DNA of 64,000 nt from Drechslerella dactyloides (Eukaryota; Ascomycota; Orbiliomycetes; Orbiliales; Orbiliaceae). A program made the position numbers and the translations under genes. The notes beneath the pieces were generated by a model. That model worked only from the letters and a program-made list of their open reading frames with translations. It did no database searches and was not told where the DNA came from. Below are positions 50,062 to 61,448 of the stretch, one piece after another. The DNA is taken from assembly GCA_020064725.1 (NCBI GenBank), contig JAGTWJ010000002.1, forward strand, positions 2,976,001 through 3,040,000. The letters are read 5' to 3'. How positions within the stretch are numbered: position 1 is the stretch's first letter; every line of letters starts with the position of its first letter.

Positions 50062-50825
50062 CTATTCCTCCTCTTCCTCGGTTTCGATCGTAGTCTGAGC
50101 GATACCTGCACCATCCCAACAAATTAGTAACATGTCTCTCACAGTTTCGATGCTCGTATCCAAAAGATTATTGTGATTCAAGGTTAACGTACGATCCAAA
50201 TCTCTCCGTCCGGTCTGGCTGATGCTCCGTCCACCCTTCTCGTTGATCTCAAGAACTCCGATCTTCTCGAGCGACTGCATAACCTTCCGGTCAACGCTGC
50301 CAGAAGCATCGACGTGGTGGCTGGGGCGCGATCCGCGGTTCTTGGTAGCTCCGTGGCACTTTCTTAATCTGCCAACACCAACGGATTTGCGGAGATAGAC
50401 GTGACGGGCGACAGCAGCGGCACGAGTGTAGTACCAGTCGATGGATTGAGGCGGCAGTTCCTTCATGCTGCCGGTCTTGACGGTGTCAACCCAGCCTATT
50501 CATCAAAATTTCGACATGTCAGCTCCCATATCCTTCACTATGCATCCTGCCCCTCTATTCGGATATCGGATGGAGTTGGATTCGCGTTTCGTACCGGGAA
50601 CTGGCAGCTTTCCCTGCCTCTTCAAGAAGGCAGCGTAGGCTTCAATGAATTGTTGAGCCGGAACCTGCACAACCACCATCGGTCAGCGTCCTATTCCATC
50701 ACCATCATTTCCATCCACTCTAGAATAGCCCCGATTTCTTCGGCCGGCTGAAGTCGCAAAAACCACGATCGTCTCGTAGGATAGGTTGGTAGAGGACATA
50801 CATCGCGAACTGAAACTCCAGGCAT
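50062..50825 (-). CDS. rps19: 40S ribosomal protein eS19
   Basis: Structural protein of the small cytosolic ribosomal subunit. Four exons: 50825-50802, 50664-50595, 50495-50193, 50105-50062. They are in phase and give 146 residues, the normal size. The start MPGVSVRD is the family start; it continues VPAQQFIEAYAAFLKRQGK, then WVDTVKTGSMKELPP. The core has DWYYTRAAAVARHVYLR, the GVGRLRKCHG loop and ALEKIGVLE-type strand (here SLEKIGVLEI), followed by GGRSISQTGRRDLDRIA and an acidic tail of Glu. The frame stays open upstream of the start (to about 50940), but those residues match nothing in eS19 and probably are 5' leader. Confidence 0.97.
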
Positions 50826-51672
50826 GATTGCGGTGTTGACTGCTTCAACAAAGGTCGTATTAGCTTCCAGAGTTCTCAACGATCGCCGAGCAATATCAGG
50901 CCAGCTGCAGGATGGTAGGAATCCGTACGTGAAGGTCGAAGGCGGTGGTGATGTCGGATGTGATCTGCTGGTCGTCTACGATGTTGGTGATCTGGCTTGG
51001 GTAGTTCGGATTTGAAGATACAGCAAATTTACTTGGGTTGCCTGCTCGTTTGTGTGAAGGAGCGATCTAGCCAGAAATAGGTCATTGGGGTTTGAAGCCC
51101 TGTTCTTTATAGGAATGTTTGCAGCGACAAACACCATCATCAATGCAACACTCACAACACATAGCCAAAATACCATTTTGCACAGCAGTGCAGCCCCGAG
51201 ACCAGGTAGCGCATATATACTGGCACGGAATAGTATCATATCGTTGACGAGAATATGTAGTCTAAGGTAATATATAATACAGGATTAGCAAGGTAGTATC
51301 GAAGCTCAACCCACACGTCAACATGGTACCTAGCTCTATATATTCCTTAACCTGTGTATTTCCTAGCGTTATTCTTCGATAATCCAGCCTTCAAAAGCAT
51401 GGCCCTCCAGCACAGTATAATATATACCGTTCATATCCAGATATTTAGGCCTGTGCAGCGCTCGCGACTCTACAGACGCCCTATAAGTATATATCCTTAT
51501 ACCCCCCTACCGCATCTACTCATGATGGCTTGATTGACGGAGCCACCGCAGGAGACTACGCCCGACCTAATCAGCCATGAGCACAGGTAACGACTTCATG
51601 GCAAGCGCTGATCCCATAAGATCACTGGAAGTCCACATCAATACCAGCCATGCATAGCATAGGCATCCATAT
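50826..51672. other. Intergenic: RPS19 promoter/leader and 3' flank of the secreted-protein gene
   Basis: No confident gene. A minus-strand frame at 51176-50976 opens with a hydrophobic signal-like stretch (MVFWLCVVSVALMMVFVAA), but it lies in the expected RPS19 leader and has no clean continuation. Confidence 0.4.
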
Positions 51673-53998
51673 CTATTGCCCCCATAGTACGTATGGCTTA
51701 GATGGCAGATCCACCACAAACGCCTCGATGATAATAGTATTTAGTTCCCTCAAGGTCTCCGCATCCTCTCTTTCCCGTAGTGTCAGGCCCGAATAGTTCG
51801 GTTTCCCAAGCGTCAGCAACCTACCGACCAGCGCTGAGCCCGTACCGCTATACGCATAGCCTGGCTTCGTGTAGGACCCGTCTGGAGAGACCCACATTAG
51901 TCCGTTACCGATCTGCACATCGACCTTCGACTTATCTCTTTCGCTAGGGCTAAATTGGGGTTCAATAGCATATACGTAGCTAAGTGCGCGATTCCATGAT
52001 ACATTAGTCAACCAATCCTCAATCAAGGGTTAACTATGACCCGACAATGAAATATCGTAAATCGAAGTAGTGGTAGCTAGACATCGCTAGTTGCCTGAGG
52101 TTTGGGGTTGGAACGCAGACTTACTTGACATCACCACACTCCTCCGTAGCCTGCTCCATACTTCCATCACGAAGAAATGCGCCCCCGATATCGACATCGC
52201 GACAAGTATACATGAACTTGTTTGTGCCCCATTTGTAGAGTCTTTTGTTGGATTTGTTGTAGAACCATACGCCGGGTTTGGGATGCCAATCTAAGCTCCC
52301 CATTACAACGTCCTCGCCATTCTCAGAACGGTAGGCGCCGAAGGGGTCTGTCTTTGGCTTCACCTGGGTAAGATACCTATATTCCGAACCCGTGGCCCGA
52401 GTCAATTAGTTTCTCCTTCATATTTGACAATCAACCTGCCAATAGCTCGATCAGAGGGTCTGCGGTATATTTCGTACCAGAACATTGGGTATGACTCAGG
52501 AACAGAGGCTAGTAACACAATACCAGTTAGCGTAAGCATGTATGAATTACATACAGCAATCCAACTCGGGAGATATTTGTGAAAATTCGATCTTACCTTG
52601 TAGTTGTATAGGGCTCCCGTTCTCGATGTCCTTCAAAGTGAACCCTTCTTTCACCGGGTTTCCCGTCCGCTCCACGTCACCATAAGATAACCAGAACGGC
52701 TTGTCTTCTTCATTACCCGAATTCGCCTGCGCCACCGATTTCGGGAGCGTCGTCAGCTGCGCGTACAGCGGGAACCTCATATACTCTGTTCCATCGGCCT
52801 TGCGCCGAACATCCCACATGACATCCCAGGCTCTCAGGGGAAAGAAAGCTGCAAACAAGCCCTGATTGTTCAGATTCGCGTTATCCTTCCTCGGCGCGAG
52901 TAGCTTCTGGTTGTTGAACCGTATTTCGGCCTTGGCTGCTGGTGTGCCCGCCTTTGCTGTTGACTCTACGAACTCCCAGCCGGTGTAATAGAAATTAGTC
53001 GGTCCCGGGCAGCGTTCTGATATCTCTCGCAAGTTAGACCACCTCGCCAGTTGGAAACCCGACTTTTGTCCCGACATCACGCAGACATATACGAAGTATT
53101 CAGTGCCAGCTAGGAAGAGAACGTTTTTGTTCTTGATGACCCATTTGCTTGGCGTCGGATTGATGTACTCGTACTGATACGCTACGATTAAGTTGTCCTT
53201 CACGAACGGGTCGAAAACGGCATTCAACTTGACTGCGGCATTGAAGCCACCAGGAGTGATTACGAAGCCGGCTGCGTATTCCTTCGAAGATTCATCTTGC
53301 GTTACCGGTCCGACGAAAGTTGGTGGGCCCGATAGTCTGATAGATCTCCGGGGAGCTGGCTTTATTTCCGCTAAAACTTTCTGAACGTCGAGTTGTGGTT
53401 TCTCGATACCGAGCCCAGAGAGTAGTGTATTGAGCGGCACCCCTTTATCCAGTTCCTTCGACATCCATGAGATTTGCGACGGGTTGATATCGTTTATGGT
53501 CTTACCCGGAGTTTGCGAATAGTACGAATTGGGACTGCTGCGTCCTCTATTGACATTGTTGCTCGGCCTGTAGTCTGGGTAGAGCAGCTCATCCGTCTCA
53601 GTGTCAAGCATGAAGTCGACCGCGTTCGTATCCTCATTGCCGCCAATCTGCCCCGGCATCGAACCTTGAGCTATCTTCTTGCCCAGCGATTGTAAGAGAC
53701 TCTTGGGGGTCTCCGTCATTTTTCGGTTGGGACTCCGTCCGGAATAACGCGACGAAGGCGAGAGATAGTCCATGCCACCATATCGTCTGCTGGTGTCGGC
53801 TCCGGATCTAGGGAGATTGAACATGGCGTAGTTTCTGACTGCATTGCCAAAGGTAAGATCTCTCGTTCCAGAATTGGCATTGTTAGATTTTGGCGACAGC
53901 GTAGGCTCCGGACTTCGAGGCTGAAGCCTACCAGCCGCTTGGGCGGGATGGCAGGTGCTGCATAGAGCTAGGAGAGTTATCAGCAGCCGCGTGCGCAT
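51673..53998 (-). CDS. Unrecognised secreted protein of about 690 residues with two related modules
   Basis: Starts at 53998 with a clear signal peptide (MRTRLLITLLALCSTCHPAQA, cleavage expected after it); ATGs at 54025 and 54064 would only prepend residues. Four exons are proposed: 53998-52555, 52508-52436, 52376-52125, 51979-51673, giving 691 residues with phases that agree throughout. After a Ser/Pro/Asn-rich stretch (to about 200) two regions look alike. Module 1 (about 280-345) has GTEYFVYVCV, then LREISERCPG and NFYYTGWEF. Module 2 (about 540-600) has GTNKFMYTCR, then MEQATEECGD and NYVYAIEP. Each also has a DPF..Y..W lead-in. The family is unknown to me. The exon 2 donor is weak (GTTGAT); if unused, translation stops at 52402 and module 2 is lost. 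Secretion suggests a wall, adhesion or host-facing role, unproven. Confidence 0.7.
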
Positions 53999-54564
53999 CT
54001 GCTGGCGCTCTAATCTCCCAAACATGGCACTCCGCATTGAGCCAAAGGCGACATATATCAACACCTCAAATCGGAAATGCGGACTTGGCCGTCGCCGCTT
54101 CTCATTTGCGTGATACGATATCGAATTGTTGCAATATGAGCATGGCGCTCAAATGGTCATGGCCTGGGGCACCTCATAATACCTCATGGCGAGCACTTTT
54201 TCAACTACCGCCCATGCATGACCCAAGCTAAGAACATTGCATATGGTTGGTAGGGCAGTATATGAGTGGGTATAAGGTATTTTGCAAACTCGATTGCCAT
54301 TCTTTCGATATCGGTATAGCGATCGTACACGTACAGGTATATACAAACGAACCGATGCTATCATTCCATATTGCTGCACACGTCCAAAAGCCTTGATTTC
54401 GGGATCATATCTCAAGAAAGGTCTGACCACCGGCTTCGAAGTCTGATATCTGGATCCAGTGCACCCGTCCAGGATCGATACTCATGTCCAAGCTCGCGTA
54501 TATTCCACTTCCGACATGACATCAATGCATCTCAACATCATGGGGCGAAGGCAAATAACGATTG
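53999..54564. other. Intergenic: promoter of the large secreted-protein gene
   Basis: No gene is seen. It also takes in the 3' flank of the small secreted gene to the right. Confidence 0.45.
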
Positions 54565-55108
54565 TCAATGTAGCATCTCACAAAGATGTCGAACATAGTC
54601 TACCGGCAGAGGATCTAAAAAATGCACCATATTCAGTTAGTCGAGTGTGCATAGCTATAATTTAATATCAAGAATGGAAACTTCACTCACTCTTGGCCTG
54701 CGCTCCGATCGCCATGCAGACCTCCGTAGTAGCATATTCAAGCGGCTTGCAGTCCGGCAGTTTATAGCTGTTGATTCTCAAGTATTCTTTCTGCTCCTCA
54801 AGAACCCCCGGCGTGGCTTCATGTTGCGTATTTGGTCAGCATTTTGGCTTCCTTACAAATTCCCCAGTGCCGCCACTTCAACTCCATAATATTATAAGGC
54901 TCGTAGGAATAAATCTGACAACGTGGGTATATCATGATATAGAACACTCACTTATCGGCAGCCATCTCCTAGATGCTAGCGTACCCTCAACCTCGCCGCC
55001 GCAGGCCATTAGATCTACATCCGTGCTTAGTGCGGCTGGTAGACCGTAAACCGCAGCGGCCAAGAGCGATGCGGCCGTAATCAAAATTGTAGAGAGTGGA
55101 ATGCGCAT
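54565..55108 (-). CDS. Probable small secreted protein, exon structure unresolved (possibly decayed)
   Basis: The start at 55108 gives a strong signal peptide (MRIPLSTILITAASLLAAAV), then a short mature part with ACGGEVEG, ending at a GTGAGT donor (54951-54946). Downstream blocks on the same strand look coding: one opening IYSYEPYNIMELKWRHWG, one reading LEEQKEYLRINSYKLPDCKP and EVCMAIGAQAK before another GTGAGT donor, and a last one, NPLPVDYVRHLCEMLH-stop, behind a CTAAC branch and TTTTTAG acceptor. The first junction fails by phase (it hits a stop), and the second block needs an AAG acceptor. So either an exon boundary is unusual or the gene is damaged. It is next to, and on the same strand as, the large secreted-protein gene. 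Confidence 0.4.
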
Positions 55109-56237
55109 TATGATTGAATGTAGTAGTGGTCAATTGCTCAAGGTATACAGCGTAAAGGCTGAGCAGGACGTCAAGTATGTATATATACTGCCGAGACTAG
55201 ATTGAAGGAGGGAAGATGGCACCCGTGGATGCGTATATGCTTGTCGGCGACCAGGGTATCGCAAATCCGGATGGTGACTAAGGACTGACAGCTGACGGAT
55301 CGAAGCTCAAGGGCCGGCTGTGTTGACGCCAGTTTCCTATCAGAGAACACTGCACGTGGGATTGGCGGGGACTGTATACCAAGGTATATATACACGCAGT
55401 TATACAGTCTGGATCTTGATCTTGTAGAGTCGATGACATAGGATATCCCGTCGATCTTATATGTATACAGCCCGCGGCCGTGGCGACGGTGAAGAATCTG
55501 CAAAGCTTAAACTTGCCCCCAACGAACTGCAGACGGCATTCAAAAGACGGAATGGGCGACACGTGCCTCACCTCTTTACCTCTTCTTGTATATCAACGGT
55601 CGAGCAATCAGGCATGGAGAAAGTTTCGAAGATGGCCTTCCAGATTGATCGATCTGGCCGCTCTACCGGTATACTGTGAAGATAATCCTAGTATACTCCG
55701 ACTCCAACGCAACAGTGTGTCGAAATGTCACGCCGTGATCTTGGCGCTGAGACATGTAACATACAAAGGGCGAATCGATCACTTGGATGAGCTTGTCTCT
55801 CCAAGTTGAGTTCGTACAAGCTTTCAGACATCGTCCGCTTTGAAGGCCCTTTTGCCCCCTGCTAGTACAGGGGCACGCCCTGGTTCTAGGATCCTGGTCC
55901 TCAGTCCACCTTCGCCTATAAATTGTGTCGACGCGGCTTAGGTGAGTTTACCAACATAATGCTTTGAATTAATACTAAGGTTGCCTTAGTAAAGCTATAA
56001 AATGCAAAAGCCGCAGAATAACAAGAATCCGTGTATATCGTGCAGATGCTTTTTAAATTGGTTAAGATTTGATATTGGGCGCAATGCACATCAAGTCACT
56101 TGATATCAATATTCAACAGGACCGCAAATTGACGGAATTATTTACCGGTGTTGGAAAGGCCAAGCAATATGTTATAGAAAGAGTAAGCTTCAACAAAGAA
56201 AACGTTAAGCGTGAACAAAAAAAAACTGCAAAAAATG
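55109..56237. other. Intergenic
   Basis: No gene is seen. ATATATA-rich near 55160-55190 and 55380-55400; the right end carries the tRNA-Lys terminator. Confidence 0.45.
56230..56235 (-). terminator. RNA polymerase III terminator of tRNA-Lys
   Basis: Six A on the plus strand (TTTTTT in the sense direction), two bases past the tRNA 3' end, followed by a second T-run. Confidence 0.8.
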
Positions 56238-56310
56238 AGCCCGATGCGGGGGTCGAACCCGCAACCTTGAGATTAAGAGTCTCACGCTCTACCGATTGAG
56301 CTAACCGGGC
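56238..56310 (-). tRNA. tRNA-Lys, anticodon CTT
   Basis: A 73-nt gene without intron. Acceptor GCCCGGT pairs with ATCGGGC, the D-stem is GCTC/GAGC, and the anticodon arm TGAGA-CTCTTAA-TCTCA holds CTT. The T-arm is GCGGG-TTCGACC-CCCGC. All four stems pair and both internal promoter boxes (A and B) are present. Confidence 0.95.
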
Positions 56311-56860
56311 AATGGAAGGTTGAAGTTTTGGTCCTCAATGTGAATTATAATCTTTCGAGCTCCCAACACAAACGATGATTGGTCGAATCTAGGATTTCGG
56401 CTTGAGATATGTGAGGTCTGTGGGCAACTTTTAACCCGTGTGCGTGAACCTAAAACACAATATATCTTATGCGCTTTGCCGTCGAGCCGGGGTGAACCCG
56501 CCTTGTTCCAGATTGATTGGTCAATTCAGTCTGCTTTTCATTAACTATCGACATACCAAGTAATATCCAGTCATGTTCGAAGAAACCAAAAAGCCAGAAC
56601 AGGGAACAATATCCATCTAATCATAAAACCTGGATCCATGGAAAAGTTCATGCAAATGCAAAGCGCATTATGGTAAAAAAGGACGCAAATAAACCGTGAG
56701 ATCGAGATATCTCCCAAGATGTACAAAGAAAACCTCCCTCATTATGACATTAAATCCCATTCCAAGTACCAACCGTCCGTCAATGACGGCTGTCCTAGCG
56801 AACGAACCACGAATATTTAAAACCTGCCGCCAAAGTTACGAATCCCTATCCCCTCGCCAG
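56311..56860. other. Intergenic: tRNA-Lys upstream and 3' UTR of the membrane-protein gene
   Basis: No gene is seen. Confidence 0.5.
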
Positions 56861-58320
56861 TCATGTTCTCCCCGCCAATTCATTCGGCTCCAGGCCTCTA
56901 TTTGCTACCCCGAACGCCGGATTGTGGTACGGCGCTGGACTTGGAGCCGACACCGGGTGCGCCGGCGCGTAACCTCCTGAATTCCAAGTGCTGGTCGGGC
57001 CGTACGTCTGTTGTGGCTGGTTATACACCCCGCCTCCGCTGTATGGCATACCCGGTGCTTGATAAGGCGGAACGGGCGTCGTGCTCTGCGGATAGCTCGT
57101 TCTCTTGTTCGGATCAATAGGTGGTTGTACGCCACCGTACGGCGCGCCCACCGGGTATCCTCCTATCGGCTGGGTGTGCGGCGGACCAGGTTGTGGGGCG
57201 CCATAGTTGCCATATTGTTGGTATACGGTGCTTTCACCGGCGTGCGCATGATCGAGGTACTCCCAGCCGGTGCCGCGGGCGAGCATGAAAATTGCGAAGA
57301 AGGCGGCAAAGTAGCCGAGCAAGCTGATTCCATAGCCGACGAGGATGCCGATAACATCTGGATCGCGCTCATGGTAGGCGATGAACACGTTTGCGACGTT
57401 GTAAATAAAGTAGATAAGAATTCCAACGATTATGACGGGAACCCAGCCGACGATGCCCTGTACGTATATTGTATGTTAGCGTCCGCACATAAATTTTGAA
57501 CTCGGAATAGGCAGAGTTGAGTGGATCTTGGTTCAAGACCTATACGTACCAGTCTGCGCTCCGGCTTATTCCAGAGCTTGACAGCGGCAACGGTCAATCC
57601 GAGGCTTGCATAGAGAGCCAGGATAGCAGCCAGGACAAAGAATCCCTCTGTTAGCTTCCTGTAAGACCTCACGACCCGGGACGACGTATAATCCTCATAC
57701 GCAAGTACTCCGTTCATAACTGCGCGCGCAATGAACATGACAGACACAATGGTGAAAAGTACAATGCCTATGATCAGGAAGGCTCTACGAAGGTTTTCAG
57801 AGCCTGCAAGTTTGAACATTTGTTGGGTGACAAGAAAGAGGATCAGTCCGAGCAAGAATAGATCTGCAAGGTTGAATATAACGAAGACGGCAACGCTGAT
57901 GGCTGTGAACTCGGATCCGGGACCAAGGTATGGATATATCACGCCGCATTCTACCAGCGTGTATCGCACAATCAACAGAATGAGCGACCTGGAAGACAAA
58001 TTTCATCACGTATTAGCTACAGCGCCCGATGAAGTGTTTGAGGTTAGACCTGGAACTGCGACTCACGATATGACGAGAAACAATGCTATGCCATAATGGT
58101 ACCATCGCAAGATTGTTCTCCGCCTGCCGGCCTTCTTCCGCTTGCCTGAACTATTCGCTACGCAAATTGCCAAAATCAAGAAAAAGAGCAGAATGACACC
58201 GTATATCGCGATTTGGGCTTGGGAGTAGCCGTCCGAGAAGGCGCCGTAATCGTCGCATTGATTGTCGATGGACCCTCCGCTACTACTTCCACCCCTGCTA
58301 CCGCCTCTTCGCGGCGCCAT
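56861..58320 (-). CDS. Multi-span integral membrane protein with proline-rich cytosolic tail
   Basis: 429 residues from three exons, 58320-58067, 57988-57550 and 57457-56861, in phase. After a Gly/Ser/Arg-rich start (MAPRRGGSRGGSSSGG) there are about seven hydrophobic segments: IAIYGVILLFFLILAICVA, FLVIS..LILLIV, a pair around AVFVIFNLADLFLLGLILFL, FLIIGIVLFTIVSVMFIA, FFVLAAILALYASLGL, VPVIIVGILIYFIYNV, and GILVGYGISLLGYFAAFFAIFML. The last 120 residues are Pro/Gly/Tyr/Gln-rich (PPHTQPIGGYPVGAPYGG and alike) with no folded domain. It looks like a fungal seven-span plasma-membrane protein of unknown role; a receptor function is possible from the topology but unsupported by any motif. The tail frame has no stop or gap, so it is translated. 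Confidence 0.8.
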
Positions 58321-61300
58321 GTTGTGATTTGTATATGTAGACCGATATATAGTCCGAGAAATCGGATCAGTGGCCAGTCGAATAATATCCCCAGGTAGAG
58401 AGGGGAGATCGAGCTTTCGCGGTACGGTGCCGGCCTGTCGCTTTCTAATGCCGATTCAACAGGTGCGTTCGCAAAGGTTCGAGAGCCAGGAGACAGCTTT
58501 CACATTTCTCAGGAGAGCGGGCATTCAGATATAAATGGCCTCACTAACCAGGCCCCGAGACTTCACTCCCTAGCTCATTTAGTCCCGCTCGGGAAAAGAG
58601 CAACAACAACCTTGGAGCTCTAGAGGCGTTGCTATTGCAGAATGGGGGGTCATTCTTCCCAAAATCAGGCCAGCAGGACCTTGGGAATCTGAGCCCCCTT
58701 GTCGGCCTATCGCACGCGCTGGCGCCTTCTCCGCTCAGTCGGAGCCTCTGCTGTGTCGGCGAGACGAACAACGGGTGACTAAGTCAGTCGAATTTCCCCA
58801 GTTCGTGAGCGCTGTTTCATCCCCTCCAAAGCGCTGGGGACAGAGCATTGCGCCGGGCCCGAATCCAAGCCAGCGAAATTTGTCATCCATGCAGCCCTTG
58901 TCCCGTCCTGCAAGTTGGGCAATGTTTTTTCGCGTATTGCAGTGCGCGAGAGGCGGGCGGAGGTACTCACAACATGCCATAACGTTAGACAGAGCCAGGA
59001 TTCGGCAGGGTGGAGACCAAGATTTCCCAAAGACTCAGCCGCATGCGACACCATGTGACAGCTGGACGACAATCAGGACGAGAATGCTGGGCTCGGCGCC
59101 GTGGATTGGGTGGCTCTGCTCGTTTCTTGGTCTTGGAAGCTTTTCTTGGGCGTCTCTCAACTGGATCCCCTTCCAAGGAACAGGAAATTTCAAGCGCCGA
59201 GATGGGATCGGTTGCCGGTTGAAGTTTCTATCGATAGTAATCTTTAGATCAGGCTTTTTCGCAGGCACACCCTTACTTCCATTTAAGATAGATAGATCGC
59301 GCCAGCGACAAGCTAGCTACATGGAACTTCGGAGCTTCGACACGGTACGGTGCCTCGGACTTTCACACTCACAGAATAGTTAATAGGCAATCCAGTCCTT
59401 GTCGTACGACTGAGATCTATACGAGGCTTAAATTACGTTGCTTGGCAGGCCTCTCGCAGCATAAGGTAGTCTCAGAGCCTAGATAGACTACTCGAAGCGT
59501 CAACGGGCCCGAGACTATGTTGTAGAAGGACTAGTATAGTGGAAGACGGTGAGTAACACTAGATCGCGTTGCTAGGCACCATGAGGATCTTTCTCATAGC
59601 CATGTTAGATGTGATGGCATGCTAGCAGGGCTTGGAAATTAATGCGCTTCGGACCAGTTCCGAAGTGCCACAGCCTCGTTTAGTGTCTGGGCATGTGCAA
59701 TGTTGACGTTTAGCGTTGACGGGCTTGGGATCGATAGCGCAGGATCTCTCAGTAAGGTGTTATCATATCATGAGTCGACCCCGCTGCATACATGCATGAA
59801 GTCGCCATTTATAGGCCGATAGCTAGCGCTATAGTAGGCTTTGGCAAGCCAGTTAATTAGATATCAGAACTGCGGTCACCGTGCCTATCCTCGCAAGAAA
59901 AAAAATATCGAGATCGATCGATCGATAAGGGCTTTCTGCGTCCGTAGATATAGATAAGTCCTTGGTTACCTAGGCCGACGTCTAGTACCGAATTTCGTCA
60001 CTATTCCCAGGATGTAAATATGTGCATGATAGATTGTGGAACCTAAGACGCTATGTAAGTGCCACTATACTCAAAGCCGGGTTGCCATATATTTGAACAA
60101 TAGCAATGTATGTACTAGTATGTAAGCATATACGCGTTGCATATGTAAAGAGTGCTGGATTCTGTTGGAACTGGGCCTCGTGAACCAAACCATTTCTTGC
60201 GATGTTGGAAAGGATAGTTTTACGCGGAATTGCCTAATGCAACAAAAATATAGGTTCATGAACAATGGCGAATATATATCTTCCAAGAAACCGCTGCCCT
60301 CGAATCCAATCTGAGGCCGTTCGTAGATACGAAATAATCTTCTTGTCTCAAACCTACTCTTCGCGATCCAGCCTGGAACTTGTAAATTTCATAACATCTG
60401 AACAACATGCATGGATAACATCGATCTACACAGGTTTTCCAAGCTTCGCTCGTTGCACGTGTACATGTGGCTTCGAGTCCTGGCAGGAATATCTAGGGGT
60501 CTACTACCAGAGATTTCTAGTGGAAACGAAACAGAAATTGAAGAAACTGAGGAGTTCAAACTCGCTCAGCCATCCGATCACGTTACCTTGGCCGTGAATG
60601 GCACTTACTATGTTACCACCGGATTCGTCCAATATTGAAACACCACTGTATGATACGATCAAGTAGCTAGAGAGCTTTCAATCCTGAGCCGGACGGATGG
60701 AGGGAAAGTTGGACTTAAAGGGTTCACAAACATGTTTTTGGAGAGTGTTCACAGAGGCGGATATAGAGAGCACCTGGCGCAGTGCACTGGATATCTAAAA
60801 GGCAGACAATAAGAGGATCAAGTTATTCCAAACAACGGCTGAAAAGACTGGTCGCGTGACGGCCAGTCGAATTCTGCGCAATGCGCTGATGGCGCTCCTC
60901 TGCCAGAATTTCGTGGGCTGGAAACATTAGTACTGAAAAGAGTAACATGAGCTTACACTGACCTCGAATCATAGCACCCTGTTTAATAGAACCGTGGTTT
61001 CTCGAGAAATCCGCTAAGAGAAGTCATGTAATTCACAAAGTTCAATAACAACAAAACTTACTGCTGAGTTACTGGCGAACGTCATACTTCACCGCTTTAA
61101 CCCTTCCAGCTAAGTTCGAGAGCCGAAGAGTTTCCGCGGTCATCGCTCCTTTCAGGAAATTAACGCTTATAAAAGAGGGGAAAAGCATACAGGAAGGAGG
61201 CAGGGAAGAATGCAAGAAATTCAAACGACATACTGTCTGAAGGAAAACCGTGCGCCGTGCGTTAGACAGATCTACCCTTCCCTTCGTTCGACGACAGAGG

Positions 61301-61448
61301 TCTGTCCGACATCGACCGATCGAGATACGCGGCATGCATAAGTATAGCAATTGCACTATCAAATTATGCTTCTCAAAAATAATTAGAGCTTGCTCGCTTC
61401 CTTCCCTTGAAAAATTGATTGTATGCAAGTTGGTATTTGAGTGAGAGC
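58321..61448. other. Gene-free 3.1 kb
   Basis: No supported gene. The plus-strand frame at 58775-59383 (202 codons) mirrors a minus-strand one and has no known content. A short plus-strand frame at 60411-60638 (MDNIDLHRFSKLRSLHVYMW start) has leucine-rich, F-box-tail-like flavour and could be a relic, but nothing around it supports a gene. GATCGATCGATCGAT repeats occur near 59910-59928. Confidence 0.4.

Noticed and set aside
50976..51176. Minus-strand frame opening with a signal-like hydrophobic stretch
   Set aside because: It lies in the probable 5' leader/promoter of RPS19 and has no clean continuation; could be an upstream ORF, but not supported.
56861..57499. Plus-strand frame of 162 codons antisense to the membrane-protein tail
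   Set aside because: Shadow of the GC-rich proline-rich tail; no motif.
58775..59383. Plus-strand frame of 202 codons
   Set aside because: Opposite-strand frames are equally open, content is low-complexity by chance, no recognisable domain.
60411..60638. Short plus-strand frame with leucine-rich start (possible F-box relic)
   Set aside because: Only 75 codons, no upstream exon and no motif that could be confirmed.
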